64,000 nucleotides of DNA. Source: JABDGM01 sp046349975. GTDB lineage: Bacteria > Planctomycetota > Planctomycetia > Pirellulales > Lacipirellulaceae. A model generated the notes under the pieces. That model had not been told where the DNA came from. It did no database searches and saw nothing but the letters and a program-made list of their open reading frames with translations. Shown in pieces: positions 34,991-43,337 of the stretch. The stretch lies in contig JAXMBH010000017.1 in assembly GCA_046349975.1 (NCBI GenBank), forward strand, positions 39,692-103,691, in the 5' to 3' direction. The stretch's first letter is position 1. Every line of letters begins with the position of its first letter. The position numbers were made by a program, and so were the translations under genes.

Positions 34991-35051
34991 GCCACGAACA
35001 CCGCCGTGATGCGGCCCAAGTGAAGAAATCCAATCGCTCCCGGCACAACGG

Positions 35052-35075
35052 AACTCTAAATGAGTTCAGCTACCA
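35052..35075. repeat. Family B solo arm
   Basis: AACTCTAAATGAGTTCAGCT ACC, matching one arm of the family B inverted repeat, just before a family A copy. Confidence 0.45.
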
Positions 35076-35082
35076 AGTCCAC

Positions 35083-35198
35083 GGGGTGGCTGGGGTCGAG
35101 CCGAAGGCGAGCCCCCAGTGCGCCCGAGTTCACTGTGGCGCACTGGGGGCTCGCGGGCACCATCGCTGCGCGATGGTCGGCTCGACCCCAGCCACCCC
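35083..35198. repeat. Dispersed palindrome family A, full copy
   Basis: GGGGTGGCTGGGGTCGAGCC on the left, then GAGCCCCCAGTGCGCC, and GGCTCGACCCCAGCCACCCC on the right, with the inner hairpin ACCATCGCTGCGCGATGGT. It is one of the best-preserved copies. Confidence 0.9.
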
Positions 35199-35216
35199 TT
35201 CATGCGTTTTCAATCT

Positions 35217-35963
35217 TTACAACAAGCTCTCCAGCAGCAGCCGCATCTTGCGCATTTCGGCGCGGTGATCGAAGCCTTCCAGCGGCGCCATGTGCACCGA
35301 GAGTGCGCGGTCGTAGCCCACCTTTTCGAGCTGCTGAATGAGTTTGCCGTAGTCGATTTCGCCCTGGCCGACACGCACGTACAGCTTCTGCTTCGTCGAG
35401 TCGCGCAGGTGTACGTGCTGCACGTACTTCATGACTTTATCGATCGGGCCGCCTTGGAATGGGCCGGCAATGTAATGGCTCGGGTCGAGCGCGAGCCGCA
35501 GCCCCTTCACGTTGTCGCAAAGCACCACAGCAGTATCAGGATCTTGCGACATACAGCCAATTTGTGTCTTCAGTGCGACAACAGCGCTTTCCAGTGAGGC
35601 GATCTCGACCAGCTTTCGCAGCCGTTCGATTTCTTCATTGAATGGCGTGCCGAGCTCGGAGCAGGGCACCACGAGCGTGACAACTTTGATCAGCTTCGCC
35701 AGCTTGCAGCACGACGTAAAATGGTTGTAGTAATCGGGCCCTGGAGCCAGCTCGATGCTCAATGCGGCAATATCGAGCCGGTGCGTATCGCGGCAGAATC
35801 GGGCCGACCGCTCCAGGTCGGCATGCACTTCGGAGGGCTTGAGGCCGCGGCCGGTTTCGTGAAGCGGGATTTCAACGGCCGTGAACTGCAGGTCACCCAA
35901 AACTTCGAGTGCTTCGGGCGGCGACAAATCGGGAAAACATTCAGTCGAGGCGGAAACAAACAC
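35217..35963 (-). CDS. TIM-barrel sugar-phosphate isomerase/epimerase-like protein
   Basis: 248 residues from a GTG at 35963 that has AAGGAG eight bases upstream; the frame is open to 36128 but that leader looks unrelated. The fold is the AP-endonuclease-2-like TIM barrel: FTAVEIPLHETGRGLKPSEV, LDIAALSIELAPGPDYYNHF, GLRLALDPSHYIAG and KYVQHVHLRDSTKQKLYVRV with the E/D/H residues that usually bind a divalent metal. Members isomerise or epimerise sugars or sugar phosphates, or act on inositols. It closes the group of sugar genes 31-36 kb. Substrate unknown. Confidence 0.85.
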   Translation of the reverse strand: MFVSASTECFPDLSPPEALEVLGDLQFTAVEIPLHETGRGLKPSEVHADLERSARFCRDTHRLDIAALSIELAPGPDYYNHFTSCCKLAKLIKVVTLVVPCSELGTPFNEEIERLRKLVEIASLESAVVALKTQIGCMSQDPDTAVVLCDNVKGLRLALDPSHYIAGPFQGGPIDKVMKYVQHVHLRDSTKQKLYVRVGQGEIDYGKLIQQLEKVGYDRALSVHMAPLEGFDHRAEMRKMRLLLESLL

Positions 35964-36263
35964 GCGTACGCTCCTTCTGGAATAAGCGTCCACTTTAGCG
36001 GCCAGCGGCCGATTCTGGCAACCCGCGTAATTGCAGAGGGGGAGACACGGAGAGGGGGAGGCGAGGAGATTGGCGGTGCACACGTTAACTGGCAGTGTTG
36101 CAGCCCTTTCGGTCTTTTCTCTCACCACCTCTTACTCTCACGTTCTCCCCCTCTACATCGGCAGTCGATGCTGTTTGTCACAGCCACTGCGTGGCTTAGA
36201 ATGAGCTACCCACTCGCGGTGCAAATCGACCGCTAGCACCGTGTTCGTACGAAGGAGAAACCC
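35964..36263. other. Divergent promoter region of the TIM-barrel gene and sppA
   Basis: 300 bp with purine-rich GAGGGGGAGACACGGAGAGG at about 36037-36056 and a pyrimidine-rich counterpart GTTCTCCCCCTC before 36156, a possible weak inverted pair. No clear promoter. Confidence 0.45.
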
Positions 36264-37319
36264 ATGGCCGAGGCCGAAATCCGCACCACGACGCCCCCGC
36301 AGCAGATCATCATTCAGCAGCCTCCCACCGCGTTCGGCCGCTACGGCAAATGGCTCGTTGGGTTGTTGGTGCTGGCGGTGATGTTCATCATCTCGCTGTA
36401 CAGCCGGTATCACAGTTACTTCAGCCCGGCCAATGCGCCGCAGGAAAAATACCACTCGCTGGCGAAGCTCGCCACGAAGAAGATCGCCATCATCGAGGTC
36501 AGCGGCGCGATCATGGAAGGCGAAGACAGCTTCGCCATGAAGCAAATTAAAGCGGTCGAAGATGACGATGAGGTCGTCGGCATCGTGCTGCGGGTCAATT
36601 CGCCGGGTGGTACGGTCACGGGCAGCGACTACGTCTATCACCATTTGCGCGAGCTGCTCGAGAAAAAGAAAATTCCCATGGTCGTAAGCATGGGCAGCGT
36701 GTGCGCGAGCGGGGGGTACTACGTCGCAATGGCGGTCGGCAGCCAGGCAGATGCGATCTTTGCCGAGCCGACCACGTGGACCGGCTCGATCGGCGTCATT
36801 ATTCCGCACTTCGACCTCTCGGGCGGTCTTTCGAAGCTGGGTATTTCGGAAGACTCAATCGCCAGTGGCCCGCTCAAGAAAATGGGCTCGCCCACTCGCC
36901 CCATGAGCGAAGAAGAACGCAACGTGATGCAGGAACTGGTGAACGCCAGCTTCAAGGGCTTCAAGCAGATCGTCATGGACGGCCGGCCCAAGTTCAAGAG
37001 CGACGAAGCGGCGCTGAACGCCGTGGCGACCGGACAAATCTTCACGGCCCAACAAGCACTCGACAAGGGACTGGTCGACAAGATCGGCTTCATTGAAGCG
37101 GCGATTGCCCGCGCGACCGCACTGGCCGGCGAAACCTCCGACACAGTCCGCTGCGTAAAATACGAGAAGCAGCCGACGATTTTCGGCGAACTGATGGGCG
37201 CCGAATCGGTCGCGCCGGCCCGCGGCAGCGTCGATGTGTCGGCACTGATCGATCTGGCATCGCCACGGGCGTATTACCTGTGGTCGTGGCTGCCGGCGGC
37301 GATGTCGAATTCGAAGTAA
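36264..37319 (+). CDS. sppA: Signal peptide peptidase SppA (short form)
   Basis: 351 residues with AAGGAG and an eight-base spacing before ATG. One N-terminal membrane helix (about 30-47, WLVGLLVLAVMFIISLYS) anchors a periplasmic S49 peptidase domain. The nucleophile is Ser149 in SVCASGGYYVA and the general base is probably Lys205 in ASGPLKKMGSP, matching the Ser-Lys dyad of the short Bacillus-type SppA. It degrades signal peptides left in the membrane after export. The C-terminal 30 residues end hydrophobic (AYYLWSWLPAAM). It is the first of two plus-strand housekeeping genes (sppA, rlmN). Confidence 0.93.
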   Translation: MAEAEIRTTTPPQQIIIQQPPTAFGRYGKWLVGLLVLAVMFIISLYSRYHSYFSPANAPQEKYHSLAKLATKKIAIIEVSGAIMEGEDSFAMKQIKAVEDDDEVVGIVLRVNSPGGTVTGSDYVYHHLRELLEKKKIPMVVSMGSVCASGGYYVAMAVGSQADAIFAEPTTWTGSIGVIIPHFDLSGGLSKLGISEDSIASGPLKKMGSPTRPMSEEERNVMQELVNASFKGFKQIVMDGRPKFKSDEAALNAVATGQIFTAQQALDKGLVDKIGFIEAAIARATALAGETSDTVRCVKYEKQPTIFGELMGAESVAPARGSVDVSALIDLASPRAYYLWSWLPAAMSNSK

Positions 37320-37341
37320 ATGCCGAAACTCAGAGCACAGC

Positions 37342-37510
37342 AATTCACCACAGAGGCCACGGAGTGCACAGAGTAAGTGGTAGAGATTTCTGCAAACGCA
37401 GCTGAATTCACAAGCCTTCAGAGGACTGGAAGAATCCACTGAGTTCTTTCGAATTCAGCTACGATCGCTGGACGATTCTCTGGTAAGTCGGTGACCCTCT
37501 GTGGTGAATT
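37342..37510. repeat. Nested inverted repeats (family C around family B) reaching the rlmN start
   Basis: An exact 15 bp outer pair, AATTCACCACAGAGG (37342-37356) and CCTCTGTGGTGAATT (37496-37510), encloses a family B pair at 37397-37420 and 37437-37462. The GTG start codons of rlmN (37501 or 37504) are inside the right outer arm. Confidence 0.85.
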
Positions 37511-38598
37511 TAATTGACTTGCGAATCACTCGGTTCTCAGCCGTGCCACATCTGCTCAACAAGATTGACAACCAGCTCACCCCGTGGATGAAATCCCGCG
37601 GCCAGGGCGGATACCGCGCGGGCCAGGTGCGACGGTGGCTGTTCGCGCGGCGCGCCCAAAGCTTCGCGGAGATGACCGACCTGCCACAGAAGCTGCGCGA
37701 GGAACTGGCCGCCGAGTTCTCGCTGTGGAGCACCTCGATCGCCCGGCACACAAAAGCCGACGACGGCACGGAGAAATTGCTGCTCACGCTCGCCGACGGC
37801 GGGCAAATTGAGTGCGTCTTGCTGCGCGATGAACTCCGCCGCACGATTTGCATCAGCACGCAAGTCGGCTGTGGCATGGGGTGCGTATTTTGCGCCAGCG
37901 GTCTCGAGGGTCTGCAGCGGAATCTCACGAGCGGCGAAATCGTCGAACAAATGCTGCGGCTGCAACTGTTGCTCGAGGCCCAAGAGCGACTGAGCCACAT
38001 TGTGGTGATGGGCATGGGCGAGCCGCTCGCAAATCTCGATGGGCTGCTGCCGGCGCTCGACGAAGCCACACGCGAGGATGGCCTCGGCATTAGCGCCCGC
38101 CGTATCACGATTTCAACCGTTGGCCTTACGAAAGCGATGCGCCGGCTGACCGAGACGAACCCGCGCTATCGCCTCGCCGTTTCGCTCCACGCCCCGAACG
38201 ACGCCCTGCGGCAGAAAATCGTGCCCGTCTCCGACAAGTTTCCGCTCGCCGATGTAGTCGCCGAAGCCGACAATTACTTCGAACGCTCCGGCCGGCAGCT
38301 CACATTCGAATACGTGCTGCTCGCCGGGCTCAATGACAGCCCTGCCCACGCGGCCGAGCTCGCCGATTTACTGCGCGGGCGAGAAGCGATGCTCAATGTC
38401 ATTCCGTACAACCCGGTCGCGGGGCTGCCCTATGAAACGCCGTCGGCGGCCGCGCAGCGCGCCTTTCGGCAAACGCTCGAATCGCGTGGTCTCAACGTGC
38501 ACTTCCGCCATCGCAAGGGCGACGCCATCGACGCGGCATGCGGCCAACTGCGCCGCCGCTCACAAGCAGAAAACCTGGTGTCACTGGCACGGCCTTAG
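37501..38598 (+). CDS. rlmN: 23S rRNA (adenine-2503-C2)-methyltransferase RlmN
   Basis: 365 residues from one of two tandem GTGs inside a repeat arm. RlmN is a radical-SAM enzyme that methylates C2 of A2503 in 23S rRNA and A37 of some tRNAs. The cluster motif CxxxCxxC is C124-GMG-C128-VF-C131, followed by the family segment ASGLEGLQRNLTSGEIVEQ, VVMGMGEPLANLDGLLPAL, ISTVGL and SLHAPND. A second catalytic cysteine is expected near the C-terminus and is seen in GDAIDAACGQL (about C347). Length is normal. Confidence 0.93.
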   Translation: MVNLIDLRITRFSAVPHLLNKIDNQLTPWMKSRGQGGYRAGQVRRWLFARRAQSFAEMTDLPQKLREELAAEFSLWSTSIARHTKADDGTEKLLLTLADGGQIECVLLRDELRRTICISTQVGCGMGCVFCASGLEGLQRNLTSGEIVEQMLRLQLLLEAQERLSHIVVMGMGEPLANLDGLLPALDEATREDGLGISARRITISTVGLTKAMRRLTETNPRYRLAVSLHAPNDALRQKIVPVSDKFPLADVVAEADNYFERSGRQLTFEYVLLAGLNDSPAHAAELADLLRGREAMLNVIPYNPVAGLPYETPSAAAQRAFRQTLESRGLNVHFRHRKGDAIDAACGQLRRRSQAENLVSLARP

Positions 38599-38678
38599 CG
38601 GAAGTCGTGGCTGCCGGAGTCGGGCCGCACACCCCGCTTGCGAATTCAAGTACCAACTTCGCCGCTGCAATTGGCGCG

Positions 38679-39116
38679 TTACCGCAGCACAAGCTGATAG
38701 AACCCGACTTCCTTCACCGGAGCATCGGTCAGCACCTTGTTCACGACCTCTTCGATGCGGGAGCGGAGCTTTGCCAAATCGGGTTCCGTGAGTTCATCGC
38801 GCGTGCTCATCCGTAAGGCCGTGAGCGTTTCATGGCGCACTCGATAAGAATCGATTGCCATCTGCTTCTCCACTTCGGAGAGTTTCGCTCGCGGCACGGT
38901 GCAGAAGATGCGCATCTCGAGCGACGTGAATGCTCCCGTCGTCGAGTCGCGGGGCAGTGTTGTCCTGTATTCACCCAAATCGATTTCGGCAAGCGTCGTG
39001 TTTAGCGCCGCCGCCTGTGCCTGCTCCCGCAGGGCGTTGCCGTCGTAGCAACCGGCGACGCCTCCGAGCATCAGGGCCAAGACAAGCGTCGACACTGCTG
39101 TGAGCTGGTAAGACAT
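38679..39116 (-). CDS. FliL-like lipoprotein, paralogue 1 of 3
   Basis: 145 residues from the ATG at 39116. The lipobox LMLGGVAGC marks an Lgt substrate. The rest follows the FliL C-terminal pattern: LGEYRTTLPRD (start of the beta part), SLEMRIFCTVPRAKL, then the helix DSYRVRHETLTALRMSTRDE, LTEPDLAKLRSRIEEVVNKV and a final beta strand KEVGFYQLVL. FliL is a membrane protein beside the flagellar stator with a stomatin-like fold. No flagellar genes occur here. It is divergent from two paralogues at 39258 and 39743. Confidence 0.7.
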   Translation of the reverse strand: MSYQLTAVSTLVLALMLGGVAGCYDGNALREQAQAAALNTTLAEIDLGEYRTTLPRDSTTGAFTSLEMRIFCTVPRAKLSEVEKQMAIDSYRVRHETLTALRMSTRDELTEPDLAKLRSRIEEVVNKVLTDAPVKEVGFYQLVLR

Positions 39117-39257
39117 TTCGATTGCGACCGTTCGAGAAAACGAAACTTGCCTGCCGTCGTCCGCACAATCGGCATGACCAGACCCGGCGCCGCGTGACGA
39201 ACGATCGGCCATTACGAAGTTTACGTCGAAAAATGTGTCGCGGCGCGACGTAGATTT

Positions 39258-39743
39258 ATGCAGAGACCGAACATGAATTCCAGATTCCACAATTGGCTGC
39301 GGTGGTGTTTCCTGGCCGTGGGGTGCTGCGCGCTGTGGGGATGCCAGTCCAAGTCGGCCTTTGAGTTCGATCAAATGGACATGCTCCTGGGCGAGGAAGA
39401 TCTCGCCGAGTTTCCGCTTGGCGAATACAGGATTCCGATTCCACTCGTAGATAACCGGGCGGCTGGCCCGGTGGTGCGCACCAATCGACTCGAACTCGAT
39501 TTCCATTTGTACGCGCTGGTTTCGCCCAAGGAAGAAGCCGAAATGGAAGAAGCCTGGAACCGCCACGAAGGTGTCATTCGCGATCAAGTGATCAGCATTT
39601 GTCGACGGGCAACCGTTGAGGAACTGCAGGAACCGGAACTCGTCACCCTCAAGGCTCGGCTTACCGACGTGCTGGCGGCGCAGCTTGGTGAAAAGCGGTT
39701 GCGGCAACTATTGATCGCCGATGTCGTCAGCCAACAACTCTAA
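39258..39743 (+). CDS. FliL-like lipoprotein, paralogue 2 of 3
   Basis: 161 residues; ATG at 39258 or 39273. A lipobox is clear (LAVGCCALWGC). After a short acidic spacer, FPLGEYRIPIPLVDNRA matches the start of paralogue 1, followed by RLELDFHLYALVSPKEEAEM, the helix HEGVIRDQVISICRRATVEE, LQEPELVTLKARLTDVLAAQ and LIADVV. The spacing of the pattern is the same as in 38679-39116. Its stop overlaps the next gene by one base (TAATG), so the two are translationally coupled. It should sit in a membrane with its FliL-like domain outside the cytoplasm. Confidence 0.7.
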   Translation: MQRPNMNSRFHNWLRWCFLAVGCCALWGCQSKSAFEFDQMDMLLGEEDLAEFPLGEYRIPIPLVDNRAAGPVVRTNRLELDFHLYALVSPKEEAEMEEAWNRHEGVIRDQVISICRRATVEELQEPELVTLKARLTDVLAAQLGEKRLRQLLIADVVSQQL

Positions 39744-40324
39744 TGCGGCGGTGTTCCAACTCGATGTCACCCTTCCTAAAAGTTCTCGGCCTATTGCTAT
39801 GCGGCACCGCGCTGGTGGCGTGCGTGCCGGGCTCGTGCTTCGCCAGCAAAGAACCCGCCGGCAAACCGGAAGGCAAAAAGGAAGCGAAGTCCGAAAGCAA
39901 AAAGGAAGAGGGCAAGAAGGAAGCAGGGAAGGAGAAAGAGGGCAAGAAGGAGGCACGGGAGGCGGCGGAAATCGAACTTCCTCCGCCTGGACCCGATGAA
40001 ATCCGCGGCATTGAACTTGGCAGGTTCAAAATTCGTTCCGACTATCCCGCCGAAGCTCAGAAGAGCACGGTGCAGTTCACGATTTACCTGTCGGTAAAGG
40101 GCGATCGCCTGGCAGCTACAACCACGCTTGTCGAAGAGCACCGCCAAAAGTTGCGCGACGAAGTGATCATCGCCACGCGACTGACACCGCTCGCCGTGTT
40201 CGAGGAACCCGACCTGAAAACCTTCCGTCGCCGAGTTCTCATGCGGCTGCACCGCACGTTGCCGCAACTAGCCGTTGAAGAGCTGTACGTGACGGACTTC
40301 AGCTTGCTGGTAAAGAGCCTGTAG
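39743..40324 (+). CDS. FliL-like exported protein, paralogue 3 of 3
   Basis: 193 residues from the overlapping ATG (39764 also possible). The signal region LLLCGTALVACVPGSCFA contains a lipobox-like LVAC. A Lys/Glu-rich spacer of about 45 residues (KPEGKKEAKSESKKEEGKKE and more) follows, then the FliL-like part: IELGRFKIRSDYPAEAQ, VQFTIYLSVKGDRL, HRQKLRDEVIIATRLTPLAV, FEEPDLKTFRRRVLMRLHRT and a last strand EELYVTDFSLLV. It shares the order and spacing of paralogues 1 and 2. The charged spacer could let the domain reach across the periplasm. Coupled to the upstream gene. Confidence 0.68.
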   Translation: MRRCSNSMSPFLKVLGLLLCGTALVACVPGSCFASKEPAGKPEGKKEAKSESKKEEGKKEAGKEKEGKKEAREAAEIELPPPGPDEIRGIELGRFKIRSDYPAEAQKSTVQFTIYLSVKGDRLAATTTLVEEHRQKLRDEVIIATRLTPLAVFEEPDLKTFRRRVLMRLHRTLPQLAVEELYVTDFSLLVKSL

Positions 40325-40353
40325 CGTGCCGAGGCGCGCCGTCGCGGCGCCGA

Positions 40354-41097
40354 TCACTTCGTAAACACGTTTTGGATCCGCCCGGCCATGGTGGCGGCCG
40401 TCTCTTTCAGCGCGGGCAGGTCGAGTTCAGACTTTTCGGCTGGTTCTTTCGCCGCGCCAGCGGGCGGGGCGCCGCCGGCAACCGCGTCTGTCGAGTCGTG
40501 CGGATCGGGCGCCAATAGCGCGGCGAGCTGCACCCAATCTTCATTGGAGATAGACATCGTGTCGCCCAGCTGGGCATTCTCCGGCGCCGGCTTGAAGAGA
40601 GCGCGTGTTCTGGGCGATTGCACGATTTCGCCGCCGTCGCTCGTGTTGTCGCCCGCTGAAATGCAATCGCAGCACGACGCGTCGACCACCTCCCAATGGT
40701 ACCAGCAGATTTTCTTCTCGGCCTGATACTTGGTGAGGACCTTGATATTCCGCGGCGTCGTGCAGCCGCAGGCAAACCAATCGCGCCAGCAGAATTCAAA
40801 CTTCGGCGCCGTCGTTTCGCAGTTCGAGCACGGGTCGTTGGTTTTGCATTCGCCGCAGACGGTCATGCAGTGCTTACAGCCTGGTCGGCTCGGCGCGGGC
40901 AGGCAGATCGCCTTGCACTCGTTGCCATAGCCCACGTCGACAAGTTTGCGTGTTTCGCATACGAGCTTGCACACTTTGCCGCACGCGGGCCGCACCATGG
41001 CGAGCGGCCGGTCCTGGGCTGTTCCGATGGTGTGCATTACGCTCCACGCGACGACCACGCTGGCAGCGGCTTCCAACAAACGCGATCGTGTGCTCAT
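40354..41097 (-). CDS. Exported cysteine-rich protein
   Basis: 247 residues from the ATG at 41097. A signal peptide (EAAASVVVAWSVMHTIGTA) is followed by a region of about 110 residues holding 18 cysteines, many as CxxC pairs (ACGKVCKLVC, GCKHCMTVCGEC, PCSNC, SCCDC). They could form disulphides or bind metal. The C-terminal 90 residues are Ala/Pro-rich and end in a helix (LPALKETAATMAGRIQNVF). It follows the porin gene by 59 bp on the same strand and is probably cotranscribed. I do not recognise the family; a planctomycete cell-wall or surface protein is possible because those envelopes are rich in cystine. Confidence 0.75.
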   Translation of the reverse strand: MSTRSRLLEAAASVVVAWSVMHTIGTAQDRPLAMVRPACGKVCKLVCETRKLVDVGYGNECKAICLPAPSRPGCKHCMTVCGECKTNDPCSNCETTAPKFEFCWRDWFACGCTTPRNIKVLTKYQAEKKICWYHWEVVDASCCDCISAGDNTSDGGEIVQSPRTRALFKPAPENAQLGDTMSISNEDWVQLAALLAPDPHDSTDAVAGGAPPAGAAKEPAEKSELDLPALKETAATMAGRIQNVFTK

Positions 41098-41156
41098 GAG
41101 GATGATCGAAAAATCGGCGATGGTGGAAAGGGGAAAGCGCACGTCTCTTTGCGGGG

Positions 41157-42884
41157 TTACCAATCGACTTGCCACCGCGCACCAAAGATACTGGCCGTCG
41201 AGCTCGGCACGCCGGAGTCGACAAAATCGACCAGTTCTAGTTCGTAGTCGAATAACACGCGTGACCAGGCGTTCTGGTACCAGTTGAGGCCGATGACGAA
41301 ATCTTGGTTAAAGCCGCGCCGCCGGTTCAAAGCTGTAGCCGGCGTCGTGGCAATGATGTCGTGCCCATCTTCGAGGTCGACCCAGGTGTAACCGCACGTG
41401 AGTTCCCAGGCGCCCCAGCCGCAGCTCGCGCCCTGGCAGGTATCGACAAGGAAGAATGGCTCGAGTGGCTGCGTGCGGTCCATCACCTTGAGATCTTTGC
41501 GGTAGCCGCGACTTTCGCCGGTGAGGAAATAGCCGAAGATCACGTACCCGCCGCTGAACTGCTCACCACTGTTCATGAGCACTTGGAAGTACTCGCTTTG
41601 GACGCTGGCCGGGCCCCAAATCTGCAGAAATTCACCGTTGATTTGATTCCACTCGTCGCTATCGGCCTCGGCGCCGAAGCCGATCGGCCCCTGCGTGCCG
41701 ACCCACGACCTAGTGCTGAACTCTGCGAGTCCATTAAGCGTGTTGTACGGCACATTCTGGTTGTAGGTGGCTGTTGGTGTGAGCGCACCAACCTTTCGAT
41801 GGCTGTAGCTGGAACCCACATGAGTGAGATAACGGCCGTTCGACGGCTCGTCGTAATACGGCAGCCAAGCCACGCGGGTGTCGAGGCACCAGTCGTCGTT
41901 GTCGCTGCGCCACATTGCGGTGTTGGTTGGTGAATCGGGCGAATCGGCGCGGAACACCCCGGCAAACCACGTGGCATCCTGGCACTCGTCGAAAGTGTTC
42001 CAGGCCATCACGCCGAAGTTACGCGACGGGGCAAAAGCTTGCGTGGCGGGCGTCTTTTCCATGAACGTAAGGAACAGGTCGCTCTCGTCTTCTTCCAGGC
42101 CGATCGGCTCTTTGAAATGACCCGCGCGAAATTGGCCAATCGCCGGTAGTTGCTGCTGCTCCATGAAGATATCGCGGAGCGCCACGGAACTGTTGGTGCC
42201 GCGGAACTCGACTTCCATCGAGTAAGCCAGGTTCTCGTAAATATTGCCGCGGCCGCCGATGCGGAACGTGCGGAAGCCGAATTCGTTGTCGCGATCGGTG
42301 TTGAAGAAGTCGACCGTGTCCTGATCGTCGTCATAGCTCACGCCGTCGAAATAGAAGCGGCCGGTCGGCGTGAATGTGGGCCGCGCGATGATGTCGACTT
42401 TCTTCGGCGTGCCGTTGTCCGCTTTGTCTTCGGCTTTCTTGCTCTTATCACCAGCCGCCTGGTCTTTGGCGGTTTTGTCGTCTTTCTTTTCGCCCTTGGG
42501 CGCTGGCAGAGCCTCAGCAGCGCCGGCCGCCTTCAACGCGCGAAGCTCGCGCTCCAGCGCTTCCACGCGCTTGGCCAACTCCGTTTGACTGACGCCCGCT
42601 GGACCGATCGCCGGGCCAGTGCCGCCCGGTTCGTGCGGTTCTGGTGGGTAGGGCGACGTGGCTTCGACTGCCGCCGGCGTTGGAGCGGCGGGATCTAGGG
42701 CGTTACTGGGAAGCGCGATGGCGGGCGGCGTTGCGTCTGCGGTTGTCGTCGACGTCGCCACCACGTCGTTGCCCCACACGTTCTTGTCGGCGAGTGTGCT
42801 GTTGTCGGCCAGCGACTGCGCATGAGCCGCCGCGGTCAGGCAACTCGCCGTGAAGCACACGACAAATGTCCAACGTAATTGCAT
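41157..42884 (-). CDS. Outer-membrane porin, OprO/OprP-like
   Basis: 575 residues from the ATG at 42884. A signal peptide (VVCFTASCLTAAAHAQ) is followed by a Pro-rich stretch, a coiled coil (about 95-120, ELAKRVEALERELRALKAAG) and a Lys/Asp-rich linker. A beta-barrel follows from about residue 165: FTPTGRFYFDGVSYDDDQD, FRTFRIGGRGNIYENLAYSM and so on, ending in a terminal aromatic residue (GARWQVDW), as outer-membrane barrels do. OprO/P-type porins pass phosphate or polyphosphate in proteobacteria; planctomycete relatives usually carry this N-terminal coiled coil. Ion selectivity cannot be read here. Likely in an operon with the Cys-rich gene. Confidence 0.85.
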   Translation of the reverse strand: MQLRWTFVVCFTASCLTAAAHAQSLADNSTLADKNVWGNDVVATSTTTADATPPAIALPSNALDPAAPTPAAVEATSPYPPEPHEPGGTGPAIGPAGVSQTELAKRVEALERELRALKAAGAAEALPAPKGEKKDDKTAKDQAAGDKSKKAEDKADNGTPKKVDIIARPTFTPTGRFYFDGVSYDDDQDTVDFFNTDRDNEFGFRTFRIGGRGNIYENLAYSMEVEFRGTNSSVALRDIFMEQQQLPAIGQFRAGHFKEPIGLEEDESDLFLTFMEKTPATQAFAPSRNFGVMAWNTFDECQDATWFAGVFRADSPDSPTNTAMWRSDNDDWCLDTRVAWLPYYDEPSNGRYLTHVGSSYSHRKVGALTPTATYNQNVPYNTLNGLAEFSTRSWVGTQGPIGFGAEADSDEWNQINGEFLQIWGPASVQSEYFQVLMNSGEQFSGGYVIFGYFLTGESRGYRKDLKVMDRTQPLEPFFLVDTCQGASCGWGAWELTCGYTWVDLEDGHDIIATTPATALNRRRGFNQDFVIGLNWYQNAWSRVLFDYELELVDFVDSGVPSSTASIFGARWQVDW

Positions 42885-43337
42885 ACCAATGTGGCGGCGA
42901 GTGCTTTGACGGTTGAATATCATGCAGCGGCTATGAGTGCGACCCAGCACCAAGTGCGTCGGCGCGTCGGCTCGTGAAAGCCATGCGTGCGCGACGGAGA
43001 TCGCAATGGACCACCGACCGGCGACGAACCAAGCTACCGAGCCAAGCCGTCGGGGCGGCGCCGTGGACTTTCAGAAAGCGAATCGACCTCGCCGCGGGCT
43101 GGCAATCAATACAACCGGCCCAAAACTCATTGCTGGCACAATCGGGCGGGCATACAGGCCGAAAAGGCGGCAAAGTTTGCCAAGGCGGGCGACAGACGCC
43201 AGAAGGAAGCGTCAAAAACCTTGTCCGGTCGCGACAAAAGACGTGATGCAGCCGGCGCCGCTGGCCGAGAGCGAACGCGCGCCAATATCATCGCAGTGAG
43301 TTTACGCCAATCGCCGCCTCACGATCGTGGCGGCCGG
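42885..43337. other. 453 bp without a credible gene
   Basis: Overlapping open frames on both strands look like noise. No member of the repeat families was seen; the promoter of the porin gene must lie at its left end. Confidence 0.5.
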
